Source: Whalleya microplaca (lineage: Eukaryota > Ascomycota > Sordariomycetes > Xylariales > Xylariaceae). Taken from it: a stretch of DNA of 59,920 nucleotides. Position numbers and translations under genes: made by a program. The stretch spans positions 1 through 59,920 of the forward strand of contig MU385805.1 of NCBI GenBank assembly GCA_022497155.1, read 5' to 3'. Position 1 is the stretch's first letter. Every line of letters begins with the position of its first letter. The notes beneath the pieces are model-generated. The model was not told where the DNA came from and searched no databases. It saw only the letters and a program-made list of their open reading frames with translations. Positions 42,348-55,326 of the stretch are shown in pieces.

Positions 42348-45300
42348 GTAGTCATGTCGACGGTCTAATAGGTGTTCTTGTCCGCTTAGACAAGAACGGA
42401 ACAATTATGGATTATAAGGGTTGGGCAAATAGGAGAACCAGCTCCACGAAAGTCGTTGGCACTGAATGCTATGCTGTATGGAAGACGATGAAGTTGGCGC
42501 TGTGAAGCGAAGAGGGAACTTAGATCGCGTAACTTGCGGCCTGCCTCAGGAGAGATCTAATGAATACGAAATAGGAAAAGGAAAGAGATGAAGAGTGAAT
42601 TGGACCCCGAATTGATGCTGAAGAACTGGAACAGAAAGAGACGGATGGAGGAGGAGGGTTGCGGTCCTCTTATCCTCGAGATGGATGGATAGGCCACGAT
42701 GGGCCGGTATGTAAATCAGCTCAGCGGAACCCACCATGGATTAGACTATGATGTATGGCAAAATGCACGCAGGTCAACCTGAAACATGGGGAACGAACTC
42801 GAATATCGGATTATAGTGAGTGTGTCATCTCACGTATGCGAGGAGCCGACTGGTCTGGCCGATACACAGTCGGCCCAGGCTGTATAAGTGGGCTTGGGTT
42901 GAGGTGAAGTCGATGTTGAGAGCTGGAGACAGAGAGAGAGAGAGAGACAAGGATATCCAAGCGCCAAGACCTCAAAGTACGTATCTAAAATAGAGTAAAA
43001 GCCCACCTGCAGGCCGACAGTAACTTGACCCATCTACTGCTGTGCGGCTACGTGGAGGATACCCGGACTGCATTCAGTAAGATGGAGGCGTTCTTACATG
43101 GTAGGAATCAGGGCACCGTGAGCAGCGACTCAATTCACACGTTGAGCTCATATAGAAATTGGCGGCCATTACAACGTGTAAGTAATGACTTGGCAGCCAG
43201 CTTAATTAATCCACAAATTGCCCATCTTGGGCATGTTAGCCCAACCTATCAAGACCCCAAATCCGGGATTCTCTCTCTACCGACGGTGGATTCTCAACTT
43301 TCAATGGACACAGCGATCTTGTCGTCGAAATCCTCCGTCCAGTACCACGTCGCACTCACAATGTATTCCGTAGCATGCGCAGATATTCCCGCCTCGCTTG
43401 TCTAACTAGTCTAGTTCCGCTCTCCGCCAGTATGACTCACATTGTGAATAGAGAGACATACATGTTGCATTGTGCATTAGTTCGGCTTGTCCTCTGTGGA
43501 ATATATGTGGACCGGCTTGCATCTTGCATCCCCGGGACGATGTATCTTTCGGAGTGCCAGAACGCGCCGACTGCTGTTATTCGACGCGCACAAAACACGT
43601 CTCGCGTCTTCTTCGTTGTTGCTATGGCGTACAGATTCGTGACACACGGGAATTATTCTTCTGCCATGAGACCTCGAAGAGTCCAACCTTTTCCAGAACA
43701 TCCCCCATTGTTCCAATTATTTACTGCCTGCGATAGACCTCCTATAGTGAGTGTATGTATGTATAGACGCGCACTCCGCCACAGAGAAGGGCGGAATCCT
43801 TCCCCCATTTTCTTCAGCGGCAGTTGTAAAATCCCAGTCGCAAATCCGGTCTCGTGTGTCTCCTGATCCATTTCCAGATCAGCCATGATTGACCACATCA
43901 ATCTAATCTGCGGTTGCGCTTGATTCAATCGACGACATCAGATCAGTGACATGCTATACTGGGTATGAACACATCCTATTTTTGGCCAGTTTCTTCGGCA
44001 GTGGAGATTAGCGAGCGCCTACGGAAATGAAGAAAAGCCCGCCCGTCGGTTCTGCAGCGATACACAGGGCAAAGCTTGGGGGTGGGTGAGGGGGGGGGGG
44101 AGGCTTGTAGCACGGATATGAGTTAGCCGCTATCATTAATAACCGCGAGACAGCGGCACAGAGGCACAGTAAGAGAGATTGACTTGCGCCGGCGGCTATG
44201 GGTGGAACCTGGGGAAGATCAGGACTGCAAGGAAAATCATGCTTATATTAGACGAGAGCAGCAGCAGGGGTGGGAAGGGAAGGATTTTCCGTGTGGAGGC
44301 CATTTTCAAGGTGAAGCACGGTGAAGACAGGACCGGCCACTTGCATTTCTACAGTCGCCGTAAGGTAGGTAATTATAACATACATATGCTCTGAAGCTGC
44401 AGGCGGTCTGATTAAGGTGAGACAAGCGCCCGCACTGAAGAAGGCCGCCGCCGCAATGCCGCACCTCGATCTCACTATTCATCACCTCCAGGATGGCGGC
44501 GGCGGCGGCGGCACTGACCGAGAAGAGCTGCTTCAGGCCTAGTTCCAGGACACTAGGCGCCGTCCGTTCGCAGGCGCCGGCCGTATCTGGTGTTACCATT
44601 GCTGACTTCTTCAGCGGCTGTAGAAATTGCGCTCTTACGTATGTGTATAATAAGTACATACATCCATACATAGTTAACGCCGATGGCCCCCCGAACGTCA
44701 ACGTAATGCCTAAGCCCGTATGATAATCGTCCTTCCTCATGCCTTGCCTCATACCCGCGTCTTTCCGCGCCGACCCATCCGGGTAGTAGGTATCTACATG
44801 TAAGTAGTTGGGCGGCACGCTCTATCCAGAAACAGCGCCTTGATATCCATTCTATCAACAATACTCATGGCACTTGAAACATCAATCCATATAGTCAAGT
44901 ATAGAACATGAAGCTTTAATTCTCTTTCTCTTATGGGGTGTCTCTTTCGATTCTGTTACTGTTTAACAATAATAACCCGTTCAGGAGAGACTGAAATTTA
45001 CAAAGTAAATCAATCCGTGTCTCTAGCAATTCAAGCGCGCCGAGCTTTATCGCATAGTATCGCATAGAGCAGTAAACCAGCACAGCCGCCTCCGTGGGCG
45101 CGTAAATCAGGCGTATAGTATGCGTACCTCCTAATAACTCATTCAAAAGCTTAAGTCGAAGTCGGGCGCTTCCGCAACGCAACGCACGCCCACACGCACG
45201 TAATTCCTCCTCCTCCACCACCACCCCTCCCCGCGGGTGGTGTATAGTATTTAGCGCGACGAGGTCCGAGACGCCTCTGATTGGCGCCCAGCACGCGCCA

Positions 45301-46780
45301 CGATCGACGCCGCCCACCCCTGCGAGCGCGAGCTGTGGCAGGCAGCCAATCGGCTCGCGGGAGCCCGCGAAGTACCCCGACGACGCGGGTTGAGCGTGTC
45401 GAGGAGCGGTCGATTGGCCGTCGACGCAGAGAAGTTTCGTTTCAAGTTCTCATCTCCACATTGCCTACATACAGGAAGGAAGCCCAGATAAGATTCCGTT
45501 TCTCGTTTCAGATCTTTCCAGTCTAGTCTAGTCTGGTCTAGTCCGTAGTCTTCCGTCTATCAATCTAGGTAGTTTGCAGATGGCGACATGTGAGTGAGTG
45601 ACTCATCGTTCCCTGTGTCTTCTGCATGCATGTACGCATGTCGGTATGAAGTATGACTCTTACTTCGAGAAGATGGCTGGTGATGGTGGCAGCCGACGGC
45701 ATGGAGGAGCTGCGAAGGCCATAGCTCCTCGCAGCTGCTCTGGTGGTCGAAACGGCCGATCTGGTCGCTGGTGGAGGAGGCCGGCGAATATCAAGTGGCT
45801 GGGAGTTCATCGCGATCTTACGACGACAACCACCACCAACATCAACATCACCATCTTCTCCACTAGTGTGAGATGGGGATGTATCTACGTATTTGTTCTA
45901 GTGCAACGTATGATCCAGAAAACAAACAAGACAAGAAACCCAAGATCACGAATGTTGACCCAACATTTCCGATCTGGCTGGCTTACACGTAAGTAAGTAT
46001 GGCCCGATGCTACGATTCGCTCCCAATTGGCCGGCGCATCGCAACGATCCGAGAGAGGCGCTGAAACGCCCTCCCATCTATCCACTTAAATTCCCAGATA
46101 GGTATACAAGATACAATTACAATATACAGTTTATGAGTGCGTGCGTGGTGGTGGTGGTCTTCCGAACCCGCGGCGTTTGTCTTTGCGCCCGACCACTTTG
46201 CCGGGCCTAGCCTGGCTGTCCGATGGCGCCCCGTGCTGCCCAAGAATGAACGCTTCTACGCCTTCTTCGCGCATACACACATACATTCGGCAAGGGATAT
46301 AATGTGCGCATATATACAAGCTAGGTAATCCGTAGGTAGGGTTGGCCGTCCTGCCGGGCCACGGTAATCGAGCGGCGGTCCCCCTCGATTCGACCCGTTT
46401 CAAAACACTGCACGGCCACATCGCAGCAGCTGAACAAGACGTCACCTGGGCGCATGGTTTTATATCATGAGATGGGCTGCCTCCCAGTTCGGCTTACTTG
46501 GTTGTTAGTCTGTTTTGCTTTGTCTGTTTGTTTGTCTGCCAGGCATCGCAGAGCCGCCATCCGATGTGCGAATACGCACATGTCTACGCGTGGATTACCG
46601 TAAGCTGCAAACGACTCGGCTACACGGCAATAATCTAGACGGCACATAGTATCGTATATGTGAGGGAGGTTTCATTCAGTACGGCCTTCTATCCAACGGC
46701 CTGTCTTATTACTGCTCTCCCAAGGTATCTATCGCCTTGTTGGAGCCTTGCTTGGAGGAGCGAATCTATCTTTCTTCTAA
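42348..46780. other. 4.4-kb gene-poor interval
   Basis: No gene could be supported. It holds simple repeats: (GA)n near 42931, a G-run near 44089, GCG triplets near 44494, and a CTAGT tandem near 45522. A GC-rich, CCAAT-bearing stretch at 45240-45420 looks promoter-like. Several frames of 100-170 codons exist on both strands but have random-looking, stop-bordered translations. Confidence 0.4.
45240..45420 (+). promoter_or_regulatory. GC-rich stretch with three CCAAT boxes
   Basis: ATTGG at 45280 and 45413 and CCAAT at 45346 lie within 140 bp of GC-rich DNA. A pyrimidine-rich, leader-like region follows, with ATGGCGACAT at 45580 placed right before a GTGAGT donor-like site. No convincing protein follows, so this may drive a non-coding or unrecognised transcript. 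Confidence 0.3.
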
Positions 46781-49700
46781 TTAATCCACCACGGCACTGC
46801 TGCTGGACTCGCCATTAACGGGCCTGCTACCACCACTACTACTGCCAGCGCCGCCATCATCACCATCATCATCGTCGCTCAACGCAGGCGCATTGCTAAT
46901 CCGAATATCCGCCGCGGCCGCCTCCTGCAGCGGACCGGTCCCGCGGGGTGGTCCCGGCACATCCACGACCTGCTGAAACCGCCGCTGGGCGCGGCGCAGG
47001 CCCTGCAGGCGCTCGCGCTCGAGGACGAGCATGCCGCGGGCGAGCTCGCGGATGGCCTGGCGGCCGAGGCGCTCGTGCAGGTCCTGCCAGCCGGCGAGGT
47101 CGCCGGCGACGGTCTGCTGCGTGTAGCGCAGCTCCTTGCTCAGGTCGTCGACCTCGAGCTGCGTGCGCCGCGCCTTCTCCTCCTTCTCCTCGTTGAGCCG
47201 CTGCCGCGTCTCGTCCAGCAGGCCCAGCGGCCACCGCGTCGACCGCGACAGCGAGTTGTAGCTGCGCTCGATCGCCCGCCGCGAGCTGCTGATCTGCGCC
47301 ACGAGCTGCGGCGGCCGCGAGAGCGATGAGAGCATGGCTTGCATCGTGGATTGCAGGGCCAGGAGGGAGGCGTGGAACTGGCTTGATGGATTGGACTGTG
47401 GAGGCGCGATGGTGCGGACGTAGGCATCGAACGCGGAAATGTGACTCTGTGGAAGAAACGCTAGGGTAGACACGCCACGTGATAGTATGTTCGCTGCGTC
47501 ATAGAGATCTGTAGATATGTTAGTGCTTGGTCGTAACTTTGTAGAATGTGATCAGTAGGCTTACCGTTTGCGACGACGCCGATGGCATTAGCACGTCGCG
47601 CGACACTCTTAGTATGATAGTTGACGCCGCGAACCATGTCACGGGCATGGTCTACAAACTGCTCGACCTCACGTATATCATCTAGTGGTTCTAGCTCGTC
47701 TCTGATCTTCTCGACTCTAGTCTCAGCCTTCAAGCGACTGCGCTGCTCCATCATATCTGCCTGGAGATCTGGCACCAAGAAGAACTCCCAAAGCATCTCG
47801 TGTGTGGCAAAGGTAGGATGAGTTAGCAAAATCTTGAGGAACGAGTCCATTCGTACTTGGATGTCCTTGAGGATAGCCCGCGAGGGCCTTGATGGTATTT
47901 GAAACGGTGATCGCGTACTAGTTACCTTCGGTATCCAGGACGCTGGGTTCTCGATCGCAAGGAGATCAGCCAAGCGCTCAAAATCCGCCATAGAACGGCG
48001 ACACGTAGTCACCGTGTAGCTATTATTATCAGCTGGCGCTGCCGATTTCAAAACTAGGCGAATAGTGGCATCTTCGACAAAGAATGACCTGACGACGCCA
48101 GTGACCCGGCCATCGTCGCTGGGTGGCATAGTAAACAGCGTCAAGTCATCAATCTTGTTGCGGACATCATCGTCCTTTGCCAGTTCCACAGCTGTCAAGC
48201 CCCGTAATTCTTTGGCAGCCAAATCTACCCTGGGGTCCGAGAAGAGCGCTCTCACCATTTCAAAACGACCGTACTTGCTCGCCACCATAAGCGCCGTGAA
48301 TTTCTTGTCGTTCGTGGCGTTGACATCGACGTCGCACTGCAGCAGGATCTTGACCGCCAGTTGGTGGTCGTTGACGATGTGTAGGAGCGTATTCCCCTTC
48401 AAGTCCACGTGATCATCCAGGTGTAACGGCTGGCCGTCGCCCTGGGCTTCTGCTGCAGCTTCGAGACCGGCCTCGACCATATCGTGGTAATTTTGGTGGT
48501 CGTAAGATCGACATAGCGCGAACAGCGGCGTCTGGCCATTTTTATCCTTTTGCCGCCACGGAAGCAGCTTTCCGATGCGCGCGATGAGGGTCGGCGCCTG
48601 GAAAAGGTAGTGTGCAACGCTGCGGCCCCGGACGTCCTGTAGCGAAAAATAGTTACGGATCTGTATCTCGGACGTTGATTTCATGACGAAGTCAAGGATT
48701 ATGTCAATTAGCTCCGTGTGACCTAGTTGGACAGCCGCGCTCAGCAGACTGGTGCCTTCATTATTACTGTCATCCAAAATAGTGTCGATCGGGAAGTAAT
48801 CGTGCAGCGAGAGTAGATATTTCAGCGCTTCTGGCCGTTCATGTTGAATTGCCATCATGGGGATAGATTCTCCAAATGAATCCTGTGTTTGGCATAACCT
48901 CTCAATTGACGTGTCGCCTTCGAGGCCGCTTCCTAATGTGGCCACACTTTCTGCGCGAGAATGGTAAGAATACTCGGAGCCGCTTGACAAGCTCCTCGTA
49001 TCCATGGCGACTCTCTTGATCCTCTTCTGCGGGATCGCTGACGTGTCGTCCATGGATGCGCTTTGAAAGGGGAAAACATGGCTCAGTCCTGATCCTTGGG
49101 AATAGGATTCCGATGGCGTAAATGTGGTCGAAGACCTCCTCGAAGAGCCATTGAGCATACTCCAGCTGACAGATGGCGCATGGCTCGAAACAGGCGATGC
49201 GGGAGCTTCATCCTCATCAGAGGCTTCCGCGTCTGTATCCATCATCTTCTTCAGCTCATTTATATCGCCCTTGGAGGTCGTGTCCCATAGAGCTTTATTT
49301 CGACGACTTGCCTTCCTTAAACTACTAGAATCCGCGAAGAGATAAGAAAGGACTGCTTCAAATGTGCTGAGAGCGTAACCCATTTCACCACTATCGACAT
49401 CATCGAAGAAGATGAAGTGTCTCATATATAGCAGCCGGGCTTGAAGATGTTTGACGCCAGCCCGAATCACGACGAAGAGAAGTAATGACACCAGAGTATC
49501 AGCATTGACAGTGAGTGAGGGCTTTTCTGACGCTGTTCCAGATCCGGCGCCCTGCTTGGATTGTTCGGTTAATTGCGTAGTGGCTTTCATTGTTGACAGC
49601 AAAATTTCCATCATCTCCTGTGGACACATGGCGGACGTCATCTTGCGAAACTCTTCGACAGCATGGCCAAGTCTTATCATGAGCTCGCGCTTGCCACTGA

Positions 49701-50897
49701 GCCCGCCTTCTATCAAGATGCCCAATTGCGAGATGTCAATAAAGTCCATCTGCCGTATCTTTGCCTCGAGCTCCAAGTCTTCGGGGCGTCGCATGGCAGC
49801 CAGTCGAGGCCAAACAAGGTTATGAACATTCTCAGCCACATATCGCTCGATAAGTCGTTCGACCGCGGGGCCGGTAAGCTCAGTGGTGGCGCCGAGCATT
49901 GAGAGTTGCTGCTTGTCAACCTCCTGGAAGATGTCAACGGCACTCGTGACCGCCGTCTCTAGCGAGGCTCTCATAACATCGTCATCGTCCTCGGCAAAGA
50001 AATCCTCGGTCACTCGGGTATTGTTCTGGCCATTTACGCTCGCCTTCCGGGAAGACGAGCTATTTGAGCGCACCCTCCTCATGGCCGTCGTAATGGGACC
50101 ATCCGGAAGGGGGTCAGGAATGTGGACTGCGGAGGGCGGAGGTGGCAAGGGTTTCTCGAACACGGTTGTGAACTCCCTGAACAACTTCTCTAGACCTGGC
50201 TGCATCTGCCTCGCAATGATGGGGAAATGGTTGAGGAGGTCATGAAAGCTCTTGATCTCCTTTTTCCGCGGCAGGCTCGGTTCGCCGTTCTCAATAGCAG
50301 CAGCTTGATCAGCCTCGGCAAGCTTCCGCTTGGCCATACCCTCAGAAAAGATAGCGCGAGGAATCTCTATGTCCTCCCAGACTCCAACCAGGGGCCGTGA
50401 TATGTAGTATATCAGCCATTGCCGCGGCTCTACGGTATCAGCAAACCAAACGACATCAGTGAGCAGTTGCGCTTGGGCAAGCGTCTTGAAGCCTGTCCCA
50501 TCTACAGTTAGACGATGGGTTTGGACTTGGGGTATCTAGAAGTATACAGGAGTTACATACCCTTATTACTGAAAATATAAGCATCCTTGATCACCACGCT
50601 GCGCCCGTTTAGTGTCGAATACTGCCGCGCCTTGCCCCTCTGCTCGCGCAAGTTCCCCAAGGTATCCTTCCCTCCCGCAGCAGTAGCCGGACCGGGGATG
50701 CGAAGTACATGGCTTCCCAGGAAGTCTTCGGACCCGACAGCATCTGCCAGAGACAATCCGCTCTCGGTTTCGCGGGAGGTAAGGAGGAACTCGGTGGTCG
50801 GAACGAGGAGGATGTGGTGATGGACGGGGGCGCACTGAGCGACGATGGGGTTGCCGTGCTTGAAGAAGACGGCCAGGAAAGGATTCAGGGGTTGCAT
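46781..50897 (-). CDS. VPS9-ankyrin-PX protein, VRL1/VARP-like Rab5-GEF family
   Basis: The model has three exons, 50897-50561, 50501-47565 and 47508-46781 (introns of 59 and 56 nt), giving 1333 aa. The N-terminal region (MQPLNPFLAVFF..., QAQLLTDVVWFADTVEPRQW) is followed by a VPS9 domain at about residues 330-500 (NADTLVSLLLFVVIRAGV, GEMGYALSTFEAVL). Ankyrin repeats lie at about 655-900 (KGNTLLHIVNDHQLAVKILL, KFTALMVASKYGRFEMVRAL), a PX domain at about 915-1040 (SFFVEDATIRLVLKS, SRPSRAILKDIQVRMDSFL), and a helical C-terminus with an acidic/Ser tail. This order matches yeast Vrl1, which pairs with an SNX-BAR partner in the endosomal VINE complex, and resembles metazoan VARP. It probably activates Vps21/Rab5-type GTPases and shapes endosomal tubules. 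The junctions SNK/D/GTGF and VAN/D/LYDAA keep the frame. Confidence 0.9.
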
Positions 50898-52242
50898 TCA
50901 AGCAATTGTCTGGCGAAGACACTTGTCATTCCCTCCCAGCCTTGCGCCAGGATCCGTTCGCCCTTTGATGGCCGGGGCAGGGAGCTCGAGGCACTCGGAT
51001 CGTCGGGGTCTTCGTTGCAGGTATTCGTAGATCAGCTCTAGGTTCAGGACGTGTTACGGACGCGGGGGAAAAGGGATGGGAAAGATGGAAACGTTAGGGT
51101 TTCTTCCAACAGGCGCTTTTCCTCTTGGCAATACGATTTACATGGACCGCAGGTGCACGCAAAAAGAGAGGCATGAACAGGCTGGGGGGTGAAGGCTATG
51201 ATGGTGTTGCGAAATGAAGGGATGACGACAAGGTCAGATTGGCTGGATTGACCAAGTTGCGATTATTGATTATTGGCGTACCTTATAGCGTGCTTAGGTA
51301 CAGCATACCTAGGTTAGTAGGATATGTAGGTACCTGAGCTTGTAGTGGTACTGTAGCTTGCTAGGTACGGCGTAGCTGAGTAGTTATTGACGTTAGATGC
51401 GTAGATGTAAAGCTGCTATTGGATCTGCGCCGATCCCTCCTTAACTTGCCTGCTATCGTACATAGGTCGATGATAGACGGGCATCCTAGGCAGACCAGGG
51501 GCAGGGCCCACTATATTGCCGATATATGCCGATATTTAACCGATGTCCCACAAATCTCCTTTTGGCTTACTTCGCATGTGATACGCCAACATGTGATACA
51601 CCAACCTACTTATACTCACAGATCGTATGTAGTCGCTAACTATATATGTCTACCTACACCGATAGTTTTGATGATACCTGCCCCGCGAAAAGACTGATTT
51701 TATATGAGTGACATTTATAAGGTTTTGATAATAGTGACAAGATGACTGGTCAGGTATCACACGTACAACATGCCTACAGGCACAAACATTAGATGGGTAA
51801 TACCGAAATAGGGGCAGCTCCTGAGTTGTTCGAATTGCCAGACCTGGACCAGTTGGAGGCAGTATAGATACGCGGTGGTTCTGGGACAGTATATGGTGTC
51901 CTACTGGGCTATATTGATTAACTACTGTTTAATATGGGCCTCGTTTAGCTGATCCTAAGCATCATAACATCATACCCCTACAGGTCACTGTTCAAGCAAC
52001 TGGAAAGTAATCCAGTCCGGGATTTGGGAATTCCGTGATCATTCAGTATTGTAGGCTTCTAACAGCCTTAAAAAACATCGCAATTAACTAACAGTTGTTC
52101 ATGACCTGTCAAGAGCCGGAGCGTTCCACCGTCGGACAAGGCAGACAGACAGTGGTACCTCCGCCTCTAAGCCTGGCATACCGCCTCCACGTCCGGCAAG
52201 AATACTCCAGTTCACCTGGCCACACCTCCTTAAAAAACATTA
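50898..52242. other. Intergenic region upstream of the VRL1-like gene
   Basis: No gene is seen. Repeated GTAGGTACCTAGGT-like short motifs occur at 51295-51365. It presumably includes the VRL1-like promoter on the right flank of 50897. Confidence 0.4.
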
Positions 52243-53263
52243 TTACCAATTTTGCATAATGGGGTTGCCGGTGATATCGTAGTCACAGCCTTCTTGGTTG
52301 ACGTCCGGAATGGGGAACCGCATGGTAGATTCGCCGACGACGTAACCTCGGCGCCGGAACTCATCCACGACCGCTCGTTCGTTGTCGAAAACGTCGTGTT
52401 TAGGATAGCCACGGTTAGGAGCGCGGCGTGTGGTGTCACCAATGAGTTTATTCTCGTCGTCGTAGATCATGGTGCTGTTGCCAGCCACCACGAGGGTTTC
52501 CTCTCTGTCGGCTCGGGCGAGGAGGCCTTGGTATCGTTCACCGAATCCTTCGAGTTGTCGCTGGCGCTCTTTGCCGGGAATCTGGGTCCACTTCTCCGGC
52601 CAGTAAAGGCGCACCGACTTTCCGGTCGCCACCGCGATCTTCCACACTTGGCAGAAACGAAGGCCGCCGGGGAACTCCAGGGTCACGACTGTCTCCTTTC
52701 CGGCGTAGCTGGAGATCCAGATGACGCGGGTCACTATTATTCATGGCTAGGAGTCAGTAAATGGTTCTCGTATAGTCCAATAATTCTTTGAAAATCTCTC
52801 TGGGGGTCCCCAACTCTAAGGGTATCCCGAAATGGAGAGTAGATAGGATCGGAAGGGCTATTAGATACGTACTCGGCGGCTGCGAGATTAACATGGACTT
52901 GTAGTGCTGGTTCGCTGGGTCCTGATACATGTCTCTAGCCATTCCCAGGATCCAGTTGCCATCGCCATTAATTCCCGCTGTCCTTTTCGAGAACAATTCT
53001 CTCGCATCAGCTTTGTAGAAGATCCGAGAGTATTTCATGTTGAGTTCAACATTCCAGTCAACCTGCAACGATTGTCCCGCCGCATTCGTTACTTGTGGCC
53101 TGGTGGCCTTCATTACGTGCCACTGGACCTTCTTTTCCAGACGTTTGGACTTATTGATGATGTCCCTGAAGGACTTGCATGTATTATAGCAAGCAATGAC
53201 GGACTCGAGGTCGAGGTTGGAGAAGATCTCCGTTGCCAGCTCGGGGACAAGGAAAATCGCCAT
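52243..53263 (-). CDS. F-box-like protein, 293 aa
   Basis: The model has two exons, 53263-52873 and 52733-52243, with a 139-nt GTACGT...TAG intron. The N-terminus (FLVPELATEIFSNLDLES, then CYNTCKSFRDIINKSKRLEKKV) fits an F-box: LP/VPEL..EIF..L, then a Cys/Ser-rich helix and a trailing basic segment. F-box proteins link substrates to SCF ubiquitin ligases through Skp1. The remaining 240 residues have no repeat or domain I recognise, so the substrate side is unknown. Splicing gives SQPP/M/TRVIWISSYAGKE and removes a run of stops. The ATG at 53263 has a strong ACCATGG context; the frame upstream has no ATG. The intron is longer than average here and its acceptor (AATAATAG) lacks a clear pyrimidine tract, so this junction is less certain. 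Confidence 0.7.
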
Positions 53264-55326
53264 GGTTCGGGTTCGATGGTATTCTGGCAAGATGCTTCTT
53301 TGCAGGCGATGTGGTTAGTCTGGGTCTTAGTTTGCTTCGTGTAGTCTTCTTATGTTCGACTATGACTTACAGGTTCAGGAAAGATACAACAGATGTACGG
53401 GCGTGAAAGAAATGGTATTGTGTCGTCTCGTCGAGTTGTCTACCACTTCACTACAAGAGTATGGGCTTGTAGGCTTGTGCAATTGGGAGAAATCAGCTTT
53501 GTTGTAGATTCTGGAGGGAGTATGACCACTGAACTACACAGCTGATGGATATCGTGAATTATTGCCAATGTCCTTGCACACAGTTGGACTGTAGTACCAG
53601 GAGTTTGGAATATGTGTGGTTGCAGAGGTTTAGATTTTGTACTGGCACAAAGCAGCTGCACATACGTACTAGTGGACACCAGGCCTGGCATTCTTCCAAT
53701 CGCCCTGACGATGTTTGGACCAAAATGAACAAAGTATTAAAGTATTGCAGCAGGAACATAAATATACTTCCTTTCTAGCAAATAAGAATTCCATATCTGT
53801 ACCATATCACTGGAATAACCTTTGCAGACCAGCTGAGCTCCATGATGCAAGCCCCAATGGTTGGCATGCGGCCCCCTTTCGAAACTACACACCTGCCCAA
53901 GAACTGCATTCAATGCACCATAATCATCTCAAGTATCCCAGTGTTTGCAGAAGTTAGGTGCCTACCTTCCTTGCTAACCATTCTAACCTTCTGATCAAGA
54001 AGGATATGTCAACTTGCATTGTATATATCGTCGAAATCGATACCCTCCTATGATTATACAAGAACACCGGTGGATCCTCGCAAGGATCGGGTGTATTAGA
54101 GGCTATAGTATGATAGCATGACGCTTTGGCAGCAGCTTGAAGCCTAGGGGTAGCGGCTTAGGGTGCCTGGGGTGCCTTGGTCGGTGGTGGGCTTCGGAAT
54201 GATATAACCCAGATAATCCTGTGCTAGCCCTACCAGCCTCGCCAGCCCTTCAAGTTCAGTTCCTTAATAGCGCTCACTCATCTCATGCTTCATTAAAAAT
54301 CCAACTAATCCTCCCCAAAATCCCTACATACCGTCGTAGTCCAGGTATTGCACAGGCGATAGTTATGCCCAGCCTGCTGGTTGACCCCTATAACTGATAC
54401 GCTGTAGCACACTACTGCGAAACATGACACCTACGTAGCCTTGCATTCCTCTGGTAGTATGCAGCAAGAGCTTTCAAGTAAATACCTAGGCTACTCCGCA
54501 AAGACCCGGCAGTCAGGTTTGCCATACGATTTCATCCGGCTAGGTAGCATTCAGGCTAAGGCTGCCCCAGTGGTGTATGGTGGGTGACTGGATCAGCTGC
54601 CAACAGCAGGGTCGCACAACATAGATCATGGTGTGATGTAAAAGTAGGTAAGATAATAATCTATGATACTGTACGATGTGCCGCCTTGTAGCGTTATTTG
54701 CAGTGATACATCACTATACAATCGTGCTATGGCATGGTCTTTCTTATTACAATAGCACAAGGAAAGTAGAGTTTTTTCAAAATGGAGCATCGAATACTTA
54801 CGGTATACATCTTCTCCCAAGGCTTCGACGAGGCTCCTACGACCTAAGGCATGCCTAGACAATACCATTATGATCTTAGCACTGGGCGACCTAGTCAGTA
54901 GAGCTACAATGGCTTTGGGCTCCAAATTTTGATCGGTAGGTTTTGCCATTTTGGTCTGGTAAATTTTGATAGTGGCGCTTTTGAGGTGTGATTATGACGA
55001 ACAATTGCCTATACCTACAAAAGCACGGTAATTGGAGCAATCACCGTGCAAGTTTTGCGTCATATCAATTTTGAGAAGTGATATTTTGAAGACTTGCACG
55101 GTATACAAGAGAACAAGGTCTTGTCACACCTTAGCATATAAACGTCTGAACCCACCGCAAGGTTTGGAGTAAATCTTCTGATGTGCGGCATTACTCTGAA
55201 TCTGTTCCTGAATACATCTATTTTTCTCTTTTCTTCGGCAATAGCTCATTCAGGCGGCCATTGACTGCAAGAACCAAGTAGCTCAGAAGCTGCACAATTA
55301 ACCTGTTTTTACTTGGCTATATCGAT
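53264..55326. other. 2-kb intergenic region, no supported gene
   Basis: A frame at 54626-54949 (-) opens with MAKPTDQNLEPKAIVALLTR and reaches a GTAAGT site, but its second half does not look like protein. It is left as a possible small or decayed gene. Near the right end are the inverted repeats described separately. Confidence 0.4.
55024..55103. promoter_or_regulatory. Inverted CACGGT/ACCGTG sites in the P450 promoter
   Basis: GCACGGT (55024-55030), ACCGTGCAAGT (55044-55054) and ACTTGCACGGT (55093-55103) lie 220-300 bp before the P450 ATG. The last two are exact 11-bp inverted repeats of each other, and the first pairs with the second over 7 bp. The arrangement suggests a dimeric regulator site. 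No known factor is claimed. Confidence 0.45.

Noticed and set aside
43025..44861. Several frames of 100-170 codons on both strands
   Set aside because: Their compositions look random (Cys, Arg, Ser and His rich), they overlap each other, and no splice-linked continuation or motif was found.
45598..45996. 132-codon plus-strand frame after the CCAAT cluster
   Set aside because: It has Thr/Arg runs and no motif. The upstream ATG near 45580 does not splice into it in a sensible frame.
54626..54949. 107-codon minus-strand frame starting MAKPTDQNLEP
   Set aside because: The first half looks protein-like and reaches a GTAAGT site, but the rest does not, and the candidate second exon is only about ten codons. 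The evidence is too weak for a gene.
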